This document shows positions 1 through 9,246 of a stretch of DNA of 64,000 bases, one piece after another (positions within the stretch are counted from its first letter, which is position 1; each line of letters begins with the position of its first letter). Location: contig NZ_ATZE01000004.1 in assembly GCF_000428045.1 (NCBI RefSeq), positions 1 to 64,000 of the forward strand, read 5' to 3'. Below the pieces are notes generated by a model, which worked only from the letters and a program-made list of their open reading frames with translations, made no database searches and had not been told where the DNA came from. The translations under genes and the position numbers were made by a program. The DNA is from Sedimenticola selenatireducens DSM 17993. Its GTDB lineage: Bacteria > Pseudomonadota > Gammaproteobacteria > Chromatiales > Chromatiaceae.

Positions 1-342
1 GTGGTCTCGGGCGGTCGGGGCATGGGCAGTGGCGAGAACTTCAAGCTGATCGAGGCGGTGGCGGACAAGCTGAACGCGGCGATAGGCGCGTCACGTGCGG
101 CGGTGGATGCGGGCTATGTGCCGAATGACTACCAGGTGGGGCAGACGGGCAAGATTGTGGCGCCGGAGCTGTACATTGCGGTGGGCATTTCGGGGGCGAT
201 TCAGCACCTGGCGGGGATGAAGGAGAGCAAGGTGATCGTGGCGATCAACAAGGACGAGGAGGCGCCGATCTTCCAAGTGGCCGACTATGGCCTGGTGGCG
301 GACCTGTTCCAGGCCCTGCCGGAGTTGGAGCAGGCGTTGTAA
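1..342 (+). CDS. etfA: Electron transfer flavoprotein alpha subunit, C-terminal part (cut by window start)
   Basis: This is the C-terminal FAD-binding domain of ETF alpha. The family accepts electrons from acyl-CoA and related dehydrogenases and passes them to ETF:ubiquinone oxidoreductase. Visible signatures are an [12 protein letters not shown] loop right at the window edge, [13 protein letters not shown], and [20 protein letters not shown], which are the FAD-contacting elements of this family. The reading frame is open at base 1, so the N-terminal domain lies outside the window and the GTG at base 1 is not a real start. A strong intrinsic terminator follows within 35 bases, so this is the end of its operon, presumably etfBA. 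Confidence 0.93.
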   Translation: MVSGGRGMGSGENFKLIEAVADKLNAAIGASRAAVDAGYVPNDYQVGQTGKIVAPELYIAVGISGAIQHLAGMKESKVIVAINKDEEAPIFQVADYGLVADLFQALPELEQAL

Positions 343-373
343 CCCCTTCCCGGGACTAACGCACTTAATAGAC

Positions 374-404
374 GCCCTGCGCTTACGCACAGGGCTTTTT
401 TTTT
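374..404 (+). terminator. Rho-independent terminator after etfA
   Basis: GCCCTG (374-379) pairs with CAGGGC (390-395), with two more inner pairs around a short loop, and a run of nine T follows at once (396-404). It ends the plus-strand etfA transcript and separates it from the convergent nitroreductase gene. Confidence 0.85.
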
Positions 405-463
405 ACCGTAATGGTAGAAACTATCTCGCTGTAGGAGCGCGTGAGATGGTTGCCTTTGCAGTT

Positions 464-1129
464 TTACTCGAAAAAACGCGTGAACTGCTCCACTTCGTCA
501 CGGGGTGTGCGGTAGCTGTTGATGATATTACTTGTGTCTTCGTATCCCATCGCCAGGCCTACCACCAGTTTTTTCTCTTCGGAATAACCCAACTCCCGTT
601 TAACGATCTCCGGATACTCGCCCAGGGCCGCCTGCGGGCAGGTGGCCAGTCCCTCTTCCAGTGCCATCAGCATGATGGACTGAATGAACATGCCGTAATC
701 GAGATAGGAACCGGTTTCAAGAATCCGGTCAATAAAGAAAAACATCATCACCGGCGCATCAAAGGCACGGTAATTGGCAGCCCACTGGTCCTGCTGACGT
801 TGTTTCTCTTCCCGGCTGATATTGAGAGTCGAGTACATCTGCAGTCCACAGGCGCGGCGACGCGCTTTGTAGACCCCTTCCCAGACCTCCGGATAATACT
901 GAAACTCCATTGCTCCGGCTTGCCCGCTGCGAAAGGCGGTCTCCATCAGATCACCTAGCCGCCGCCGTTTTTCACCCGTCACGACAGCCACCTGCCACGG
1001 CTGGGTGTTGGTTCCGGATGGGGCGTGACGCGCCGCATCCAGAATACGTACGATCTTCGCTTTCTCGACTTCCTGCGGCAGAAAGGCCCGGGTAGCCTTT
1101 CTCTGTTTCAGCGCCTCTTTTACTTGCAT
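464..1129 (-). CDS. Nitroreductase-family FMN oxidoreductase
   Basis: A 221-residue protein of the FMN-dependent nitroreductase/flavin reductase superfamily, whose members reduce quinones, nitroaromatics or flavins with NAD(P)H. Family features are the N-terminal RKATRAF segment, the ARHAPSGTNTQPW phosphate/FMN-binding segment near residues 33-45, and the C-terminal hydrophobic LVVGLAMGYED stretch. Length is typical. The physiological substrate cannot be read from the sequence. It is convergent with etfA. A palindromic site just upstream of its start (1144-1165) strongly resembles one upstream of acetoacetyl-CoA synthetase, which suggests control together with acyl-CoA or branched-chain catabolism. 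Confidence 0.88.
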   Translation of the reverse strand: MQVKEALKQRKATRAFLPQEVEKAKIVRILDAARHAPSGTNTQPWQVAVVTGEKRRRLGDLMETAFRSGQAGAMEFQYYPEVWEGVYKARRRACGLQMYSTLNISREEKQRQQDQWAANYRAFDAPVMMFFFIDRILETGSYLDYGMFIQSIMLMALEEGLATCPQAALGEYPEIVKRELGYSEEKKLVVGLAMGYEDTSNIINSYRTPRDEVEQFTRFFE

Positions 1130-1405
1130 TGACCGGCTCCGATTTACCTTAACGTTAACGTCATAATAGAGAATCCTGTTGGGATGTCCACGTAAAATTG
1201 CTTTACCAACAGGTTTTGGAAGGAGGCGGGGAGTCGTGCGTCAAATAGGCTAAAATGGTGTGGTTCCTTGTAATCTTGCTAACGCATTGTTTGAAGGCAT
1301 CGTCATACCATTTTTTGATTACCTGTCTAACCGAACTGTATTCGACCAGGGCTGAGCCTGGTAGGCAATCAGGTATCATTTTAATAAAAAAATCAGGACT
1401 ATTTC
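1130..1405. other. Divergent intergenic region, nitroreductase / phosphomannomutase
   Basis: This 276-base region holds the palindromic operator close to the nitroreductase start and must carry the promoters for both divergent genes. I see no small ORF, tRNA or strong hairpin in it. Confidence 0.5.
1144..1165 (-). promoter_or_regulatory. Putative operator upstream of the nitroreductase gene
   Basis: The core ACGTTAACGT (1152-1161) is a perfect palindrome and lies about 15 bases before the nitroreductase start. Over 22 bases it matches the site 15810-15831 upstream of aacS at 17 positions. The ACGTwAACGT-like core resembles the motif reported for LiuR (MerR family, leucine/acyl-CoA catabolism) in gammaproteobacteria. 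That assignment is inference. Confidence 0.5.
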
Positions 1406-2785
1406 ATGCAAAAGCTCGATTGTTTTAAAGCCTATGATATTCGCGGCCAGCTCGGGCAATCGCTGAATGAGGATATCGCCTATTGCATCGGGCGGGCGTA
1501 TGCCGAATATATAAAGCCAGAAAGAGTAGTGATCGGGGGGGATATGCGACTCTCTACCGACGCCTTGAAGCGGGCATTATCCAACGGTCTGCGCGATGCC
1601 GGTGTTACGGTGCTGGATATCGGTTTGTGCGGCACAGAAGAGATCTATTTCGCCACTTCCTATCTGGAGACGGATGGCGGTATCGTGGTTACTGCAAGCC
1701 ATAATCCCAAAGACTACAACGGCATGAAACTGGTACGCGAGGAGTCGAAGCCGATCAGTGGTGATACCGGGCTGAATGAAATTGAAGCCCTGGTCAGGCG
1801 TAACCGGTTTTCTGAAATGCCTGCCAACCAGAGAGGGGAGTACCAACCGATATCGACGCGGGACGCCTATGTCGATCACCTGATGGGTTATATAGCCGCC
1901 GAAGCGATCCATCCGCTCAATCTGGTGGTCAATGCGGGAAATGGTGTGGCTGGTCTCTGTATTGATGTCATTGAACGACGGTTCGCCTCCCTGGGTATAC
2001 CGATAACCTTTCATAAGATCCATCATCAGCCAGATGGCACATTTCCCCATGGCATTCCCAATCCGCTACTGGTGGACAATCGTCAGGATACGATCGATGC
2101 GGTACTGTCGCATCAGGCCGATTTCGGTATTGCCTGGGATGGAGATTTTGATCGCTGCTTTCTGTTTGATGAACAGGGGCGATTTATCGAGGGTTACTAT
2201 ATCGTGGGGCTGCTGGCGGAGGCTTTTCTTGAGAAGTATCCAGGTAGCCGGATTATCCATGATCCTCGATTGATCTGGAATACCCTGGATATTGTGAAAC
2301 AGCATGGTGGTCAGGCTATCCAGAGTAAAACCGGGCATGCCTTCATCAAGGAGCGGATGAGGCAGGAGGATGCGGTCTATGGCGGCGAGATGAGTGCGCA
2401 TCACTATTTTCGGGATTTTTTCTACTGTGATAGCGGCATGATTCCCTGGCTGTTGATTGCCGAACTGGTCAGTCTAAAACAGCAGCCATTGTCGGCCCTG
2501 GTGGATGATCGTATCGCAGAATATCCCTCGCCCGGTGAGATCAATAGTCAGATCGGTGATCCGGCTGCCGCTATCGCCCGGGTGTTGGCTCACTATCAGG
2601 AGCAGGCGCTGTCGGTGGATTACACCGACGGTATCAGTGTTGATATGGCGCAGTGGCGGTTTAATCTGCGCAGTTCGAATACTGAACCGGTCGTCAGACT
2701 AAACCTGGAAACCCGGGGGGATATGCGCTTGATGCGTGAGAAGTGCGAAGAGGTATTGAATCTGCTGAGGTCAGCCGATAATTAG
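1406..2785 (+). CDS. Phosphomannomutase / phosphoglucomutase (CpsG/ManB type)
   Basis: A 459-residue enzyme of the alpha-D-phosphohexomutase family. It interconverts mannose-6-phosphate and mannose-1-phosphate, the precursor of GDP-mannose for exopolysaccharide and LPS. The catalytic phosphoserine loop TASHNP is at 96-101 (Ser98), the magnesium-binding DGDFDR at 245-250, and the sugar-binding GEMSAHHY at 327-334. The phosphate-binding RSSNTEP lies near the C-terminus. Length and all four motif groups match CpsG/ManB of enterobacteria, and AlgC-type bifunctional activity is possible. It is transcribed alone, ends at a bidirectional terminator, and no polysaccharide genes are nearby. Confidence 0.93.
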   Translation: MQKLDCFKAYDIRGQLGQSLNEDIAYCIGRAYAEYIKPERVVIGGDMRLSTDALKRALSNGLRDAGVTVLDIGLCGTEEIYFATSYLETDGGIVVTASHNPKDYNGMKLVREESKPISGDTGLNEIEALVRRNRFSEMPANQRGEYQPISTRDAYVDHLMGYIAAEAIHPLNLVVNAGNGVAGLCIDVIERRFASLGIPITFHKIHHQPDGTFPHGIPNPLLVDNRQDTIDAVLSHQADFGIAWDGDFDRCFLFDEQGRFIEGYYIVGLLAEAFLEKYPGSRIIHDPRLIWNTLDIVKQHGGQAIQSKTGHAFIKERMRQEDAVYGGEMSAHHYFRDFFYCDSGMIPWLLIAELVSLKQQPLSALVDDRIAEYPSPGEINSQIGDPAAAIARVLAHYQEQALSVDYTDGISVDMAQWRFNLRSSNTEPVVRLNLETRGDMRLMREKCEEVLNLLRSADN

Positions 2786-2818
2786 GGGCTGATTGGTTAG
2801 AGAGGACAGTGGACAATA

Positions 2819-2857
2819 CAAAAGCCCGCCCCGTGCAATCTCGGGAGCGGGCTTTTT
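2819..2857. terminator. Bidirectional terminator
   Basis: AGCCCGC (2823-2829) pairs with GCGGGCT (2847-2853). There are A residues before the stem and T residues after it, so it can terminate both the phosphomannomutase (+) and the convergent H1-like gene (-). Confidence 0.8.
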
Positions 2858-2897
2858 GCTGTCTGGATGCAGGTCGACCCGTCATCCCGTTGGTGTT

Positions 2898-3494
2898 TTA
2901 TTCGCTTGCCGCAGTTTCGGTGGTGGCGGAAGCCATTGCTGCCGATTTCCGGGCTGCGGTCTTGCGCGGACGACGTTTGGCGCTTGCCTTCCGCTTCTTC
3001 TTGGGGGCATTGGCCTTGGTCCAGTCGCTTTCGAATTTTTCCAGTGCCTTCTGTTGCGCGGCAGACTTCTTCTGTGTGTCGCTTGCTTCTTTGAGAGCCT
3101 GTTTGGCGTTTTTCATCTGCTCACGCAGCTCGGATACCTTTTGACCTGCGATACGCAGCGCCTCGCGTGACTTTTCTACCTGTTTCTTTGTGGCTGCGGT
3201 ACGGTTGGTGGTGGCCTTTTCCGCTGCAGCGTTCTTTTTATCGCGCAGTACCGCCTGTCTGGCTACCGCCTTATCCAGTTGGCCCTTGATTTTTTCTACA
3301 CTCTTTTGTGCCTGTGCCGCGTCTTTTTCGTAAAGCTTGGTCAGTTGAGCTTGTGATTTGGCAATTGACTGTTCTAGTTGTGCTACAGGAGAGATGCTGG
3401 GTGCTGCCTTCTTGGCGGCAGTAGTTTTTGTTGCACGGGCTGCCGTTTTTTTAGCAACGCGTTTTTTTGTGGTTCTTGCTTTTTTCGTGACCAT
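2898..3494 (-). CDS. Histone H1/AlgP-like lysine- and alanine-rich DNA-binding protein
   Basis: A 198-residue protein with two strongly basic, low-complexity ends and a helical middle. The N-terminus (about 1-31) is made of Lys/Ala/Thr repeats with AAKK and TKK units. Residues about 36-160 form a charged coiled coil rich in Gln, Lys, Ala and Glu. The tail contains KKKRKASAKRRPRKTAARK. This layout resembles bacterial histone-H1-like proteins and the tail of AlgP/AlgR3 in pseudomonads, which bind DNA without sequence specificity. The acidic last residues (TETAASE) are unusual for a pure H1 tail. A nucleoid-associated role is inference from composition. Confidence 0.65.
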   Translation of the reverse strand: MVTKKARTTKKRVAKKTAARATKTTAAKKAAPSISPVAQLEQSIAKSQAQLTKLYEKDAAQAQKSVEKIKGQLDKAVARQAVLRDKKNAAAEKATTNRTAATKKQVEKSREALRIAGQKVSELREQMKNAKQALKEASDTQKKSAAQQKALEKFESDWTKANAPKKKRKASAKRRPRKTAARKSAAMASATTETAASE

Positions 3495-3836
3495 CTGAGG
3501 TTCCCCATAAGAGTGTATGAAATGCGACGGGTAGTTGAGTATCCCACAGATCGAATATTGCCAAAGTTGAATACTGTTGCCAATACTTTATTTGGAAATT
3601 ATGAAAAATATTCAATAGTTTTACAGATAATAGCGATACCTTACTTAAACAACGCGCAATAATTTTATGATTTCTTCGTCAAGACTAAATTAGCAATCAC
3701 CCTTGCTAAATCAAATTCAGCGCCTTGGAATACGCTGGTCGCCCATTTTACCAGTGTGGTATTAGGATAAATCGGGTCGATGAAACAGTAACCGGGTTCA
3801 AGTTATGATGAGGTCGGTCGCTAGACTATTTCAAGC
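3495..3836. other. AT-rich intergenic region before cheV
   Basis: This 342-base stretch is clearly more AT-rich than its surroundings, especially 3550-3720. It should hold the promoters of the divergent H1-like gene and cheV. I see no conserved ORF or strong hairpin. Confidence 0.4.
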
Positions 3837-4829
3837 ATGGTGGAGTGGAGAGACTGTTGGTTCCTGCCCATCGTCGTCGTTAACTCAATAACACACGTAT
3901 TGTTTGTGACTACTGAAAATTCAAATCAGCAAAAAAATCAAAACAGGACACAACAGCGCATGCTGCTGTTTACCCTTTTTGGTCGCCAGGTATTCGGCAT
4001 CAATGTTCTGAAGATTAAGGAGATCATCCCCTACCATGCGATGAACACACTTCCCGGGGCCAATCCTGCGATTATTGGCATCGCCCGCCTGCGTGGACAG
4101 CCATTCCCGGTAATTGATCTTTCCAGTGCATTGGGTATGACTACAACCAAGGATGTAGCGGAATTTGCCGATTGTTCAATCATTATTTCAGAATTCAATC
4201 GTTCTCTGCAGGGCTTTCTGGTTAAAAAAGTGGATAAGATAATTCCGCTTGGGTGGGATGCCATACAACCTCCACCGGCTTCGTCTGGACGCTTTAATTA
4301 CATAACGGGTGTGATTAATATCGACGATAAGATTGTAGAGGTGATTGATGTTGAGCGCGTGCTGAATGAGGTTGCACCTCCCAAGGACAGCACCGGAAAG
4401 GGTGTTAGCCTCTCGGATGAACAACTTGAGCTGTTGCGCAGAAAGTTGATCCTTGTGGTGGATGACTCCGGGCTTGCCAGAAAGCAGGTCTCCCAGACTC
4501 TGGCGATGATTGGTATAGATCCGGTGATGGCCAACGACGGTAAAGAGGCCCTGCAATTATTGCACGCACTGCATGCAGAAGGACGTACTGTTGATCTGAT
4601 CATTTCGGATATCGAGATGCCTGAGATGGATGGTTACACGCTGACGCGGGAACTGCGCAAGGATCAGGATTTCGCTTCGGTTTATATACTGCTCCATACC
4701 TCGCTGGCAGGCGCCGTCAGTCAGGAGTATGCCACGGCCAGCGGGGCAAATGCTGCCTTGACGAAGTTTGTTACCGAAGAGTTGGCTGAGGCGGTTCTGG
4801 AGGGACTGGGTCAGGATCAGGATCACTGA
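3837..4829 (+). CDS. cheV: Chemotaxis coupling protein CheV (CheW-REC)
   Basis: This protein joins a CheW-like adaptor domain (about residues 40-178) to a response-regulator receiver domain (about 203-325). That architecture defines CheV, which links chemoreceptors to CheA and adjusts sensitivity when phosphorylated. The receiver has the acidic pair Asp209-Asp210, the phospho-acceptor Asp258 in SDIEMPEMDGY, Thr288/Ser289 and Lys310. The start is uncertain: ATG 3837 has no clear ribosome-binding site, the first 40 residues are not part of the domain, and GTG 3906 or a later codon may be used. No other chemotaxis genes are adjacent, so it is a detached chemotaxis gene. Confidence 0.9.
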   Translation: MVEWRDCWFLPIVVVNSITHVLFVTTENSNQQKNQNRTQQRMLLFTLFGRQVFGINVLKIKEIIPYHAMNTLPGANPAIIGIARLRGQPFPVIDLSSALGMTTTKDVAEFADCSIIISEFNRSLQGFLVKKVDKIIPLGWDAIQPPPASSGRFNYITGVINIDDKIVEVIDVERVLNEVAPPKDSTGKGVSLSDEQLELLRRKLILVVDDSGLARKQVSQTLAMIGIDPVMANDGKEALQLLHALHAEGRTVDLIISDIEMPEMDGYTLTRELRKDQDFASVYILLHTSLAGAVSQEYATASGANAALTKFVTEELAEAVLEGLGQDQDH

Positions 4830-4836
4830 AGCAGAT

Positions 4837-4857
4837 ACCGGAAAACCGGTGTTTTCT
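4837..4857 (+). terminator. Possible terminator after cheV
   Basis: A short hairpin, ACCGG (4837-4841) with CCGGT (4846-4850) and an AAAA loop, is followed by GTTTTCT. The stem is short, so confidence is low. Confidence 0.35.
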
Positions 4858-4925
4858 ACTTCGCCCGAAAAGGGGGTAGGGGTACACTTGTACAATATTT
4901 CACCGACCCGGATCCCAACTAACCC

Positions 4926-7283
4926 ATGAACGTCAAACCCTATGCAGAGCGAATCCGTATACGTGGATTGGTTCAGGGCGTCGGTTTCAGGCCGACGGTC
5001 TGGAATTTTGCCAATCACTGCAAATTGCTCGGTGCGGTATGGAATGACGCCGAAGGTGTTCTGATCGATGCCATTGGCTGTAAATCTGCGATAGATCGAC
5101 TGATCGATTTAATCACACAACAACCACCACCACTGTCCAAGATCGATGCTGTCGAACGACAGCCGCTTGCATTGCTGGATAGACCGGCATACACCCGGTT
5201 TGAGATTATTGAAAGCAGGGGGGGCGAGATCCGTACCGGTATTGTTCCTGATGCGGCTACCTGCGATGCCTGCCTGCAGGATATCCATCAACCACATAAC
5301 CGGCGTTATCACTACCCGTTTACAAACTGTACCCATTGTGGCCCCAGACTCTCCATTGTGCGCGCGATCCCTTATGACCGGGCGACTACCAGTATGGCGG
5401 TATTTCAACAATGCAAGGCTTGCCTGGCAGAATACCGTGATCCAGCGGATCGACGCTTTCATGCACAACCTAATGCCTGTCCGGCGTGTGGTCCGCGGGT
5501 CTGGCTGGAAGATGTCGCAGGCAAAGCGTTGCATGAGGGGAGTGACAAGGAACCGCTTGAGCTTGCGGCCAAACTTCTACGCTCCGGTGCTATCCTGGCG
5601 ATCAAGGGAATCGGCGGCGTGCATCTCGCCTGCGATGCGGGGAATGAACAGGCCGTTGCGACACTGCGCTCAAGGAAACGACGCTACCACAAGGCCTTTG
5701 CCTTGATGGCGACCGACCTGGCAATGATTCGCCGTTATGCCAAAGTCAGTGATCAGGAGGAGGCTCTGCTGAAAAGTAGCGCCGCACCTATTGTGATTCT
5801 GCGGCAGGGAGGGGACGAAACGCTCGCGCCTGCGATCGCCCCGGGGCAGCGATCTCTTGGTTTTATGCTGCCCTATACGCCCCTGCATCATCTATTGATG
5901 GGGCGGTTGGCGCGACCGATTGTGCTGACATCCGGCAATCTGTCGGATGAGCCGCAGGTAATCTCGAATAACGCTGCTCATGATCGTCTGTCGGCTATTG
6001 CCGATTACTGGCTTCTGCATGACCGGGAGATTGTGAATCGCCTGGATGATTCGGTGGTTCGGGTGATGGACGGTGATGCCAGAATATTGCGCCGGGCGCG
6101 TGGCTATGCGCCTGCGCCTATCACTTTGCCTGATGAGTTCAGGGGAACCCCACCGATACTTGCCCTGGGTGGTGAACTGAAGAACACGTTCTGCCTGATG
6201 AAGGACAACCAGGCCATTCTCTCCCAGCATATGGGCGATCTCGAGAACGGCGCCACCATCAAGGAATACCATCGCTCCCTGGAACTCTATGGTCAACTGT
6301 TCCAACATGACCCGGCGGTAGTGGTGGTCGATTATCATCCCAATTATCTCTCGACCCAGTGGGGCCAGCAGATGGCTGAGGAGCGTAAGATCCATCTGGA
6401 ATCCGTTCAGCACCATCATGCGCATATAGTCGGCTGTATGGCGGAGCATGGCAGGGGTTTGGATCAAGCGGACGTTTTGGGTGTTGCGCTTGATGGTCTT
6501 GGCATGGGGGAGGACGGTGCCCTGTGGGGCGGCGAGTTCCTGAGAGTCAATTATCGTGAGTTTCAACGCCTGGGTTACTTCAAACCCACGGCTATGCTGG
6601 GGGGCGCCAAGGCGATGCATGAACCCTGGCGCAATACGCTCGCCCACCTGTTGAGTGAATTCGCCTGGGATCGTCTGTCACATGATTATGGCGAACTGGA
6701 GATTGTGCGCTTTCTCAACAGCAAGCCGATTGCCAACCTGCAACAGATGTTTGAGCGAGGACTGAATTCACCACTGGCTTCCTCTTGTGGCAGACTGTTC
6801 GATGCGGTCGCCGCTGCTATCGGGATCTGCCGGGAGCAGGCGAGCCACGAAGGACAGGCCGCCATTGAGATGGAGGCCCTGATTGGCCATGAGTTTTTGG
6901 AGGGGCAGGAAACAGGATATGGATACCGGATGGAATGGATTGGCGGGCAGTGCGTGCTGGGCTGGCAACCACTGTGGCACGCCTTGCTTAAGGATCTTCG
7001 GCGGGATGTGGCATCGGGGGTCATAGCCGCCAGATTTCATCTGGGGATGATCCAAGCGGTAACAGAGACGGCGCTGCAGCTTTGCCGACAACAACGGTTG
7101 AATACCGTTGTACTCTCAGGAGGCGTATTTCAGAACAGGATTCTACTTGAGGGCGTGAGCCACAAGCTGCGCGAACAGGGGTTGACCCTAATGAGTCCTC
7201 GCGTGCTGCCGGCCAATGACGGGGGGCTTTCGCTGGGACAGGCGGTGGTGGCAGCGGCGCGTCAGCTCAATCGCATTGCCTGA
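4926..7283 (+). CDS. hypF: Carbamoyltransferase HypF, [NiFe]-hydrogenase maturation
   Basis: HypF turns carbamoyl phosphate into the thiocarbamate on HypE that becomes the cyanide ligands of [NiFe] hydrogenases. The four expected modules are present. There is an N-terminal acylphosphatase domain (GLVQGVGFRPTV at 14-25). Two Cys4 zinc-finger pairs follow (C113/C116/C135/C138 and C163/C166/C185/C188). A YrdC-like domain spans about 205-385, and a Kae1-like carbamoyltransferase domain with the metal-binding HHHAH motif lies near residue 500. At 785 residues it is full length. No hypABCDE or hydrogenase structural genes are in the window, so this is an orphan copy. No Shine-Dalgarno is obvious before ATG 4926. 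Confidence 0.95.
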   Translation: MNVKPYAERIRIRGLVQGVGFRPTVWNFANHCKLLGAVWNDAEGVLIDAIGCKSAIDRLIDLITQQPPPLSKIDAVERQPLALLDRPAYTRFEIIESRGGEIRTGIVPDAATCDACLQDIHQPHNRRYHYPFTNCTHCGPRLSIVRAIPYDRATTSMAVFQQCKACLAEYRDPADRRFHAQPNACPACGPRVWLEDVAGKALHEGSDKEPLELAAKLLRSGAILAIKGIGGVHLACDAGNEQAVATLRSRKRRYHKAFALMATDLAMIRRYAKVSDQEEALLKSSAAPIVILRQGGDETLAPAIAPGQRSLGFMLPYTPLHHLLMGRLARPIVLTSGNLSDEPQVISNNAAHDRLSAIADYWLLHDREIVNRLDDSVVRVMDGDARILRRARGYAPAPITLPDEFRGTPPILALGGELKNTFCLMKDNQAILSQHMGDLENGATIKEYHRSLELYGQLFQHDPAVVVVDYHPNYLSTQWGQQMAEERKIHLESVQHHHAHIVGCMAEHGRGLDQADVLGVALDGLGMGEDGALWGGEFLRVNYREFQRLGYFKPTAMLGGAKAMHEPWRNTLAHLLSEFAWDRLSHDYGELEIVRFLNSKPIANLQQMFERGLNSPLASSCGRLFDAVAAAIGICREQASHEGQAAIEMEALIGHEFLEGQETGYGYRMEWIGGQCVLGWQPLWHALLKDLRRDVASGVIAARFHLGMIQAVTETALQLCRQQRLNTVVLSGGVFQNRILLEGVSHKLREQGLTLMSPRVLPANDGGLSLGQAVVAAARQLNRIA

Positions 7284-7299
7284 ATTCAGGCAGGTACTG

Positions 7300-7734
7300 T
7301 CAGCTCTCGAAACAGTGGTGTTGTGCCTTCAGGTGTCGAAGTGTTTCGATCCGCTCCTCTGCCGAGATTATTCGTCCATTCTCCTGGTACTGAAGATATC
7401 CGGCGTATCCTGATATCGCATAGGCCGGCATAAACAGCGTGGTGCCTATCCAGATTGCCGCCCCCTGGTAGGGGTCATTATAAAAGTCCGGTTTATAGCT
7501 ATAGGTTTTGGGCATGAGATCGGTGATTTCACGTTCCAGGGCGAGACAGTTTAGAGCATGGTCGCTTTCCGTTGGTGTCACCGTGGCGGGTGTCCGGTAG
7601 AGGTCAAAAGGAATCACCCTGGTATCCGCTTTTTGCGCCGAAGTTTTATTCAAGTCGTCGGCCATTCCGATCGATGCAGTGACCAGTAGTAGCAGTGAGC
7701 CGATTTTCATGCCTGCAGTGGCAGCGGTTGACAT
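7300..7734 (-). CDS. Small exported protein of unknown function
   Basis: A 144-residue protein I do not recognise. The chosen ATG at 7734 has a GGAGG eight bases upstream, better than the longer frame starting at 7770. The N-terminus (MSTAATAGMKIGSLLLLVTASIGMA) looks like a Sec signal peptide with cleavage near an Ala-Asp. The mature part has two Cys (in LNCLALE and the terminal HHCFES) that could form a disulfide, and a hydrophobic glycine-rich segment (WIGTTLFMPAYAISGYAGYL) that may be a membrane span. It is convergent with hypF with only 16 bases between. No function can be proposed. Confidence 0.7.
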   Translation of the reverse strand: MSTAATAGMKIGSLLLLVTASIGMADDLNKTSAQKADTRVIPFDLYRTPATVTPTESDHALNCLALEREITDLMPKTYSYKPDFYNDPYQGAAIWIGTTLFMPAYAISGYAGYLQYQENGRIISAEERIETLRHLKAQHHCFES

Positions 7735-7922
7735 GGATGTATCCTCCGGTTTTTTGCGCAATGGTAGCAATATCGGCAGTCTCGCAGATAAGTTGATCCG
7801 TCACGAAGTAGATAAAGTACTATTTGTTCAATATATGTCACGTTTGAACAAAAAACCGATGAAAACACCCCGAAGATACTGTAGTATAAGTATTAGCTAA
7901 TATGTTGTTTTTGGAGCATCCA

Positions 7923-8573
7923 ATGCCCGATCTCGAATTTGAATTTTCACTAAGGCCGGACTCAGATCCTGAGCTGGCTCCCTATGTGCTCAAATTTACC
8001 GGAAAATCAATTGTATGGGATGATGCCTCAGGCTCTGATCGTGTGGTTGGAGAGATACATGGTCACAAGCTCGATTTGGCGGCGGCGATTGTGGATGGTG
8101 TCAATCAATCACTCTTGCTCGACTCGGTCTGTCCCGAGCTATCGGAGTTTTCCCAGACGGCGTTCGGTGACGATGGCTGCCACTATCTGCAGGAAATGGC
8201 CGATGGCAGTATGAAGAAGCAGGAGTGCAGTGGATTGGTCTACATCAACGAGATTACGATTGACCCGGACTATAGGGGGCAGTGTATCGGCAGCGCCCTG
8301 ATGGGAAAGATCGGTCAAATGGTGGATGTGGAAGACAGCATTATCGCCTTGAAGGCTTTTCCGCTCTCGCCGGAATATGGCAAGCGTGTTCCGGAAGCGG
8401 ATGTGGAAAGAGTCAAGCGGTTTTATGAGCGTCTTGGTTTTACCCATATCGGTGGCGAGTTCATGGTAAAACAGGCCAATCTCTGCGACACCATCAAGAA
8501 ACGCCTGGCGTGGAGAAAGGACCAGCCGATTAAATCGACCGTCATCAGCAGGACAAGTTTCACCCCGGAATAG
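7923..8573 (+). CDS. GNAT-family N-acetyltransferase-like protein
   Basis: A 216-residue protein whose C-terminal half carries the acetyl-CoA-binding motif A of GNAT enzymes, INEITIDPDYRGQCIGSALM, followed by the RFYERLGFTHIGGEFM segment typical of the C-terminal strand. The N-terminal hundred residues are acidic and do not resemble a known domain to me. ATG 7923 is chosen over the upstream ATG 7902 because GGAG stands six bases before it. The acyl acceptor is unknown. It is a single gene, divergent from the small exported protein. Confidence 0.72.
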   Translation: MPDLEFEFSLRPDSDPELAPYVLKFTGKSIVWDDASGSDRVVGEIHGHKLDLAAAIVDGVNQSLLLDSVCPELSEFSQTAFGDDGCHYLQEMADGSMKKQECSGLVYINEITIDPDYRGQCIGSALMGKIGQMVDVEDSIIALKAFPLSPEYGKRVPEADVERVKRFYERLGFTHIGGEFMVKQANLCDTIKKRLAWRKDQPIKSTVISRTSFTPE

Positions 8574-8685
8574 TGACAGATTGTCTGCCCAATTCTGTGT
8601 TATAAATTATCATTGATTTGGTCGACCGGCACGGCTATCAGAACAAGGTGGCGGCAATCGGTCTTAATTTTCTCAAGGACAGTCT

Positions 8686-9108
8686 ATGGCGGACCGCGGT
8701 TTCAATTTTGCAGGATTCATGATTCGATGGATCCTGGCGTTGCTTTTGGTGTTTTCAACCTACAATCCATCGGGTTACTCCTGGTATCACTGGCTGACTG
8801 AAGCGGAGACCAAAATCGATCCGCTGATTGCCCTGGCCGGCGTATTATTGCTAATTGGTTGGGTGATCTATGTACGTGCAAGCGCCCGTTCTCTTGGCGT
8901 GATCGGTGCGCTGCTGGCGTTGGCATTTTTCGGAACCCTGGTCTGGGCGTTGATCCATTATCAGGTCATTTCTCTCAGCAATACCACACTGCTCACCTAT
9001 ATCGTGCTGGTCGTTATTTCTGCGGTGATGGCCACCGGACTCTCCTGGTCCCATATCCGTCGCCGCATGAGTGGCCAGCTGGATGTTGATGACCGGGATG
9101 AAGATTGA
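8686..9108 (+). CDS. Conserved membrane protein (DUF6524-like)
   Basis: A 140-residue integral membrane protein with four predicted hydrophobic helices (about 10-28, 45-65, 68-90, 97-118) and a charged cytoplasmic tail ending DVDDRDED. The N-terminal pattern with FNFAGFMIRW and TYNPSGYSWYHW is, to my recollection, typical of a proteobacterial family named DUF6524. Function is unknown. It starts 112 bases after the GNAT gene in the same direction, and an MscS-like gene follows, which may or may not be functionally linked. Confidence 0.7.
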   Translation: MADRGFNFAGFMIRWILALLLVFSTYNPSGYSWYHWLTEAETKIDPLIALAGVLLLIGWVIYVRASARSLGVIGALLALAFFGTLVWALIHYQVISLSNTTLLTYIVLVVISAVMATGLSWSHIRRRMSGQLDVDDRDED

Positions 9109-9246
9109 CCGGTAACTGCCGGTATGGTGGTTTTGTAAGGAAGAGGCGGAGTCATTGCAAAAGAAGCCAGGAGGCATGCTCTCAGGACTCAGTGGATTGA
9201 TTCCGCTTCCAAGACGATTCAACTTCTGATACGGAATTCGCATGCG

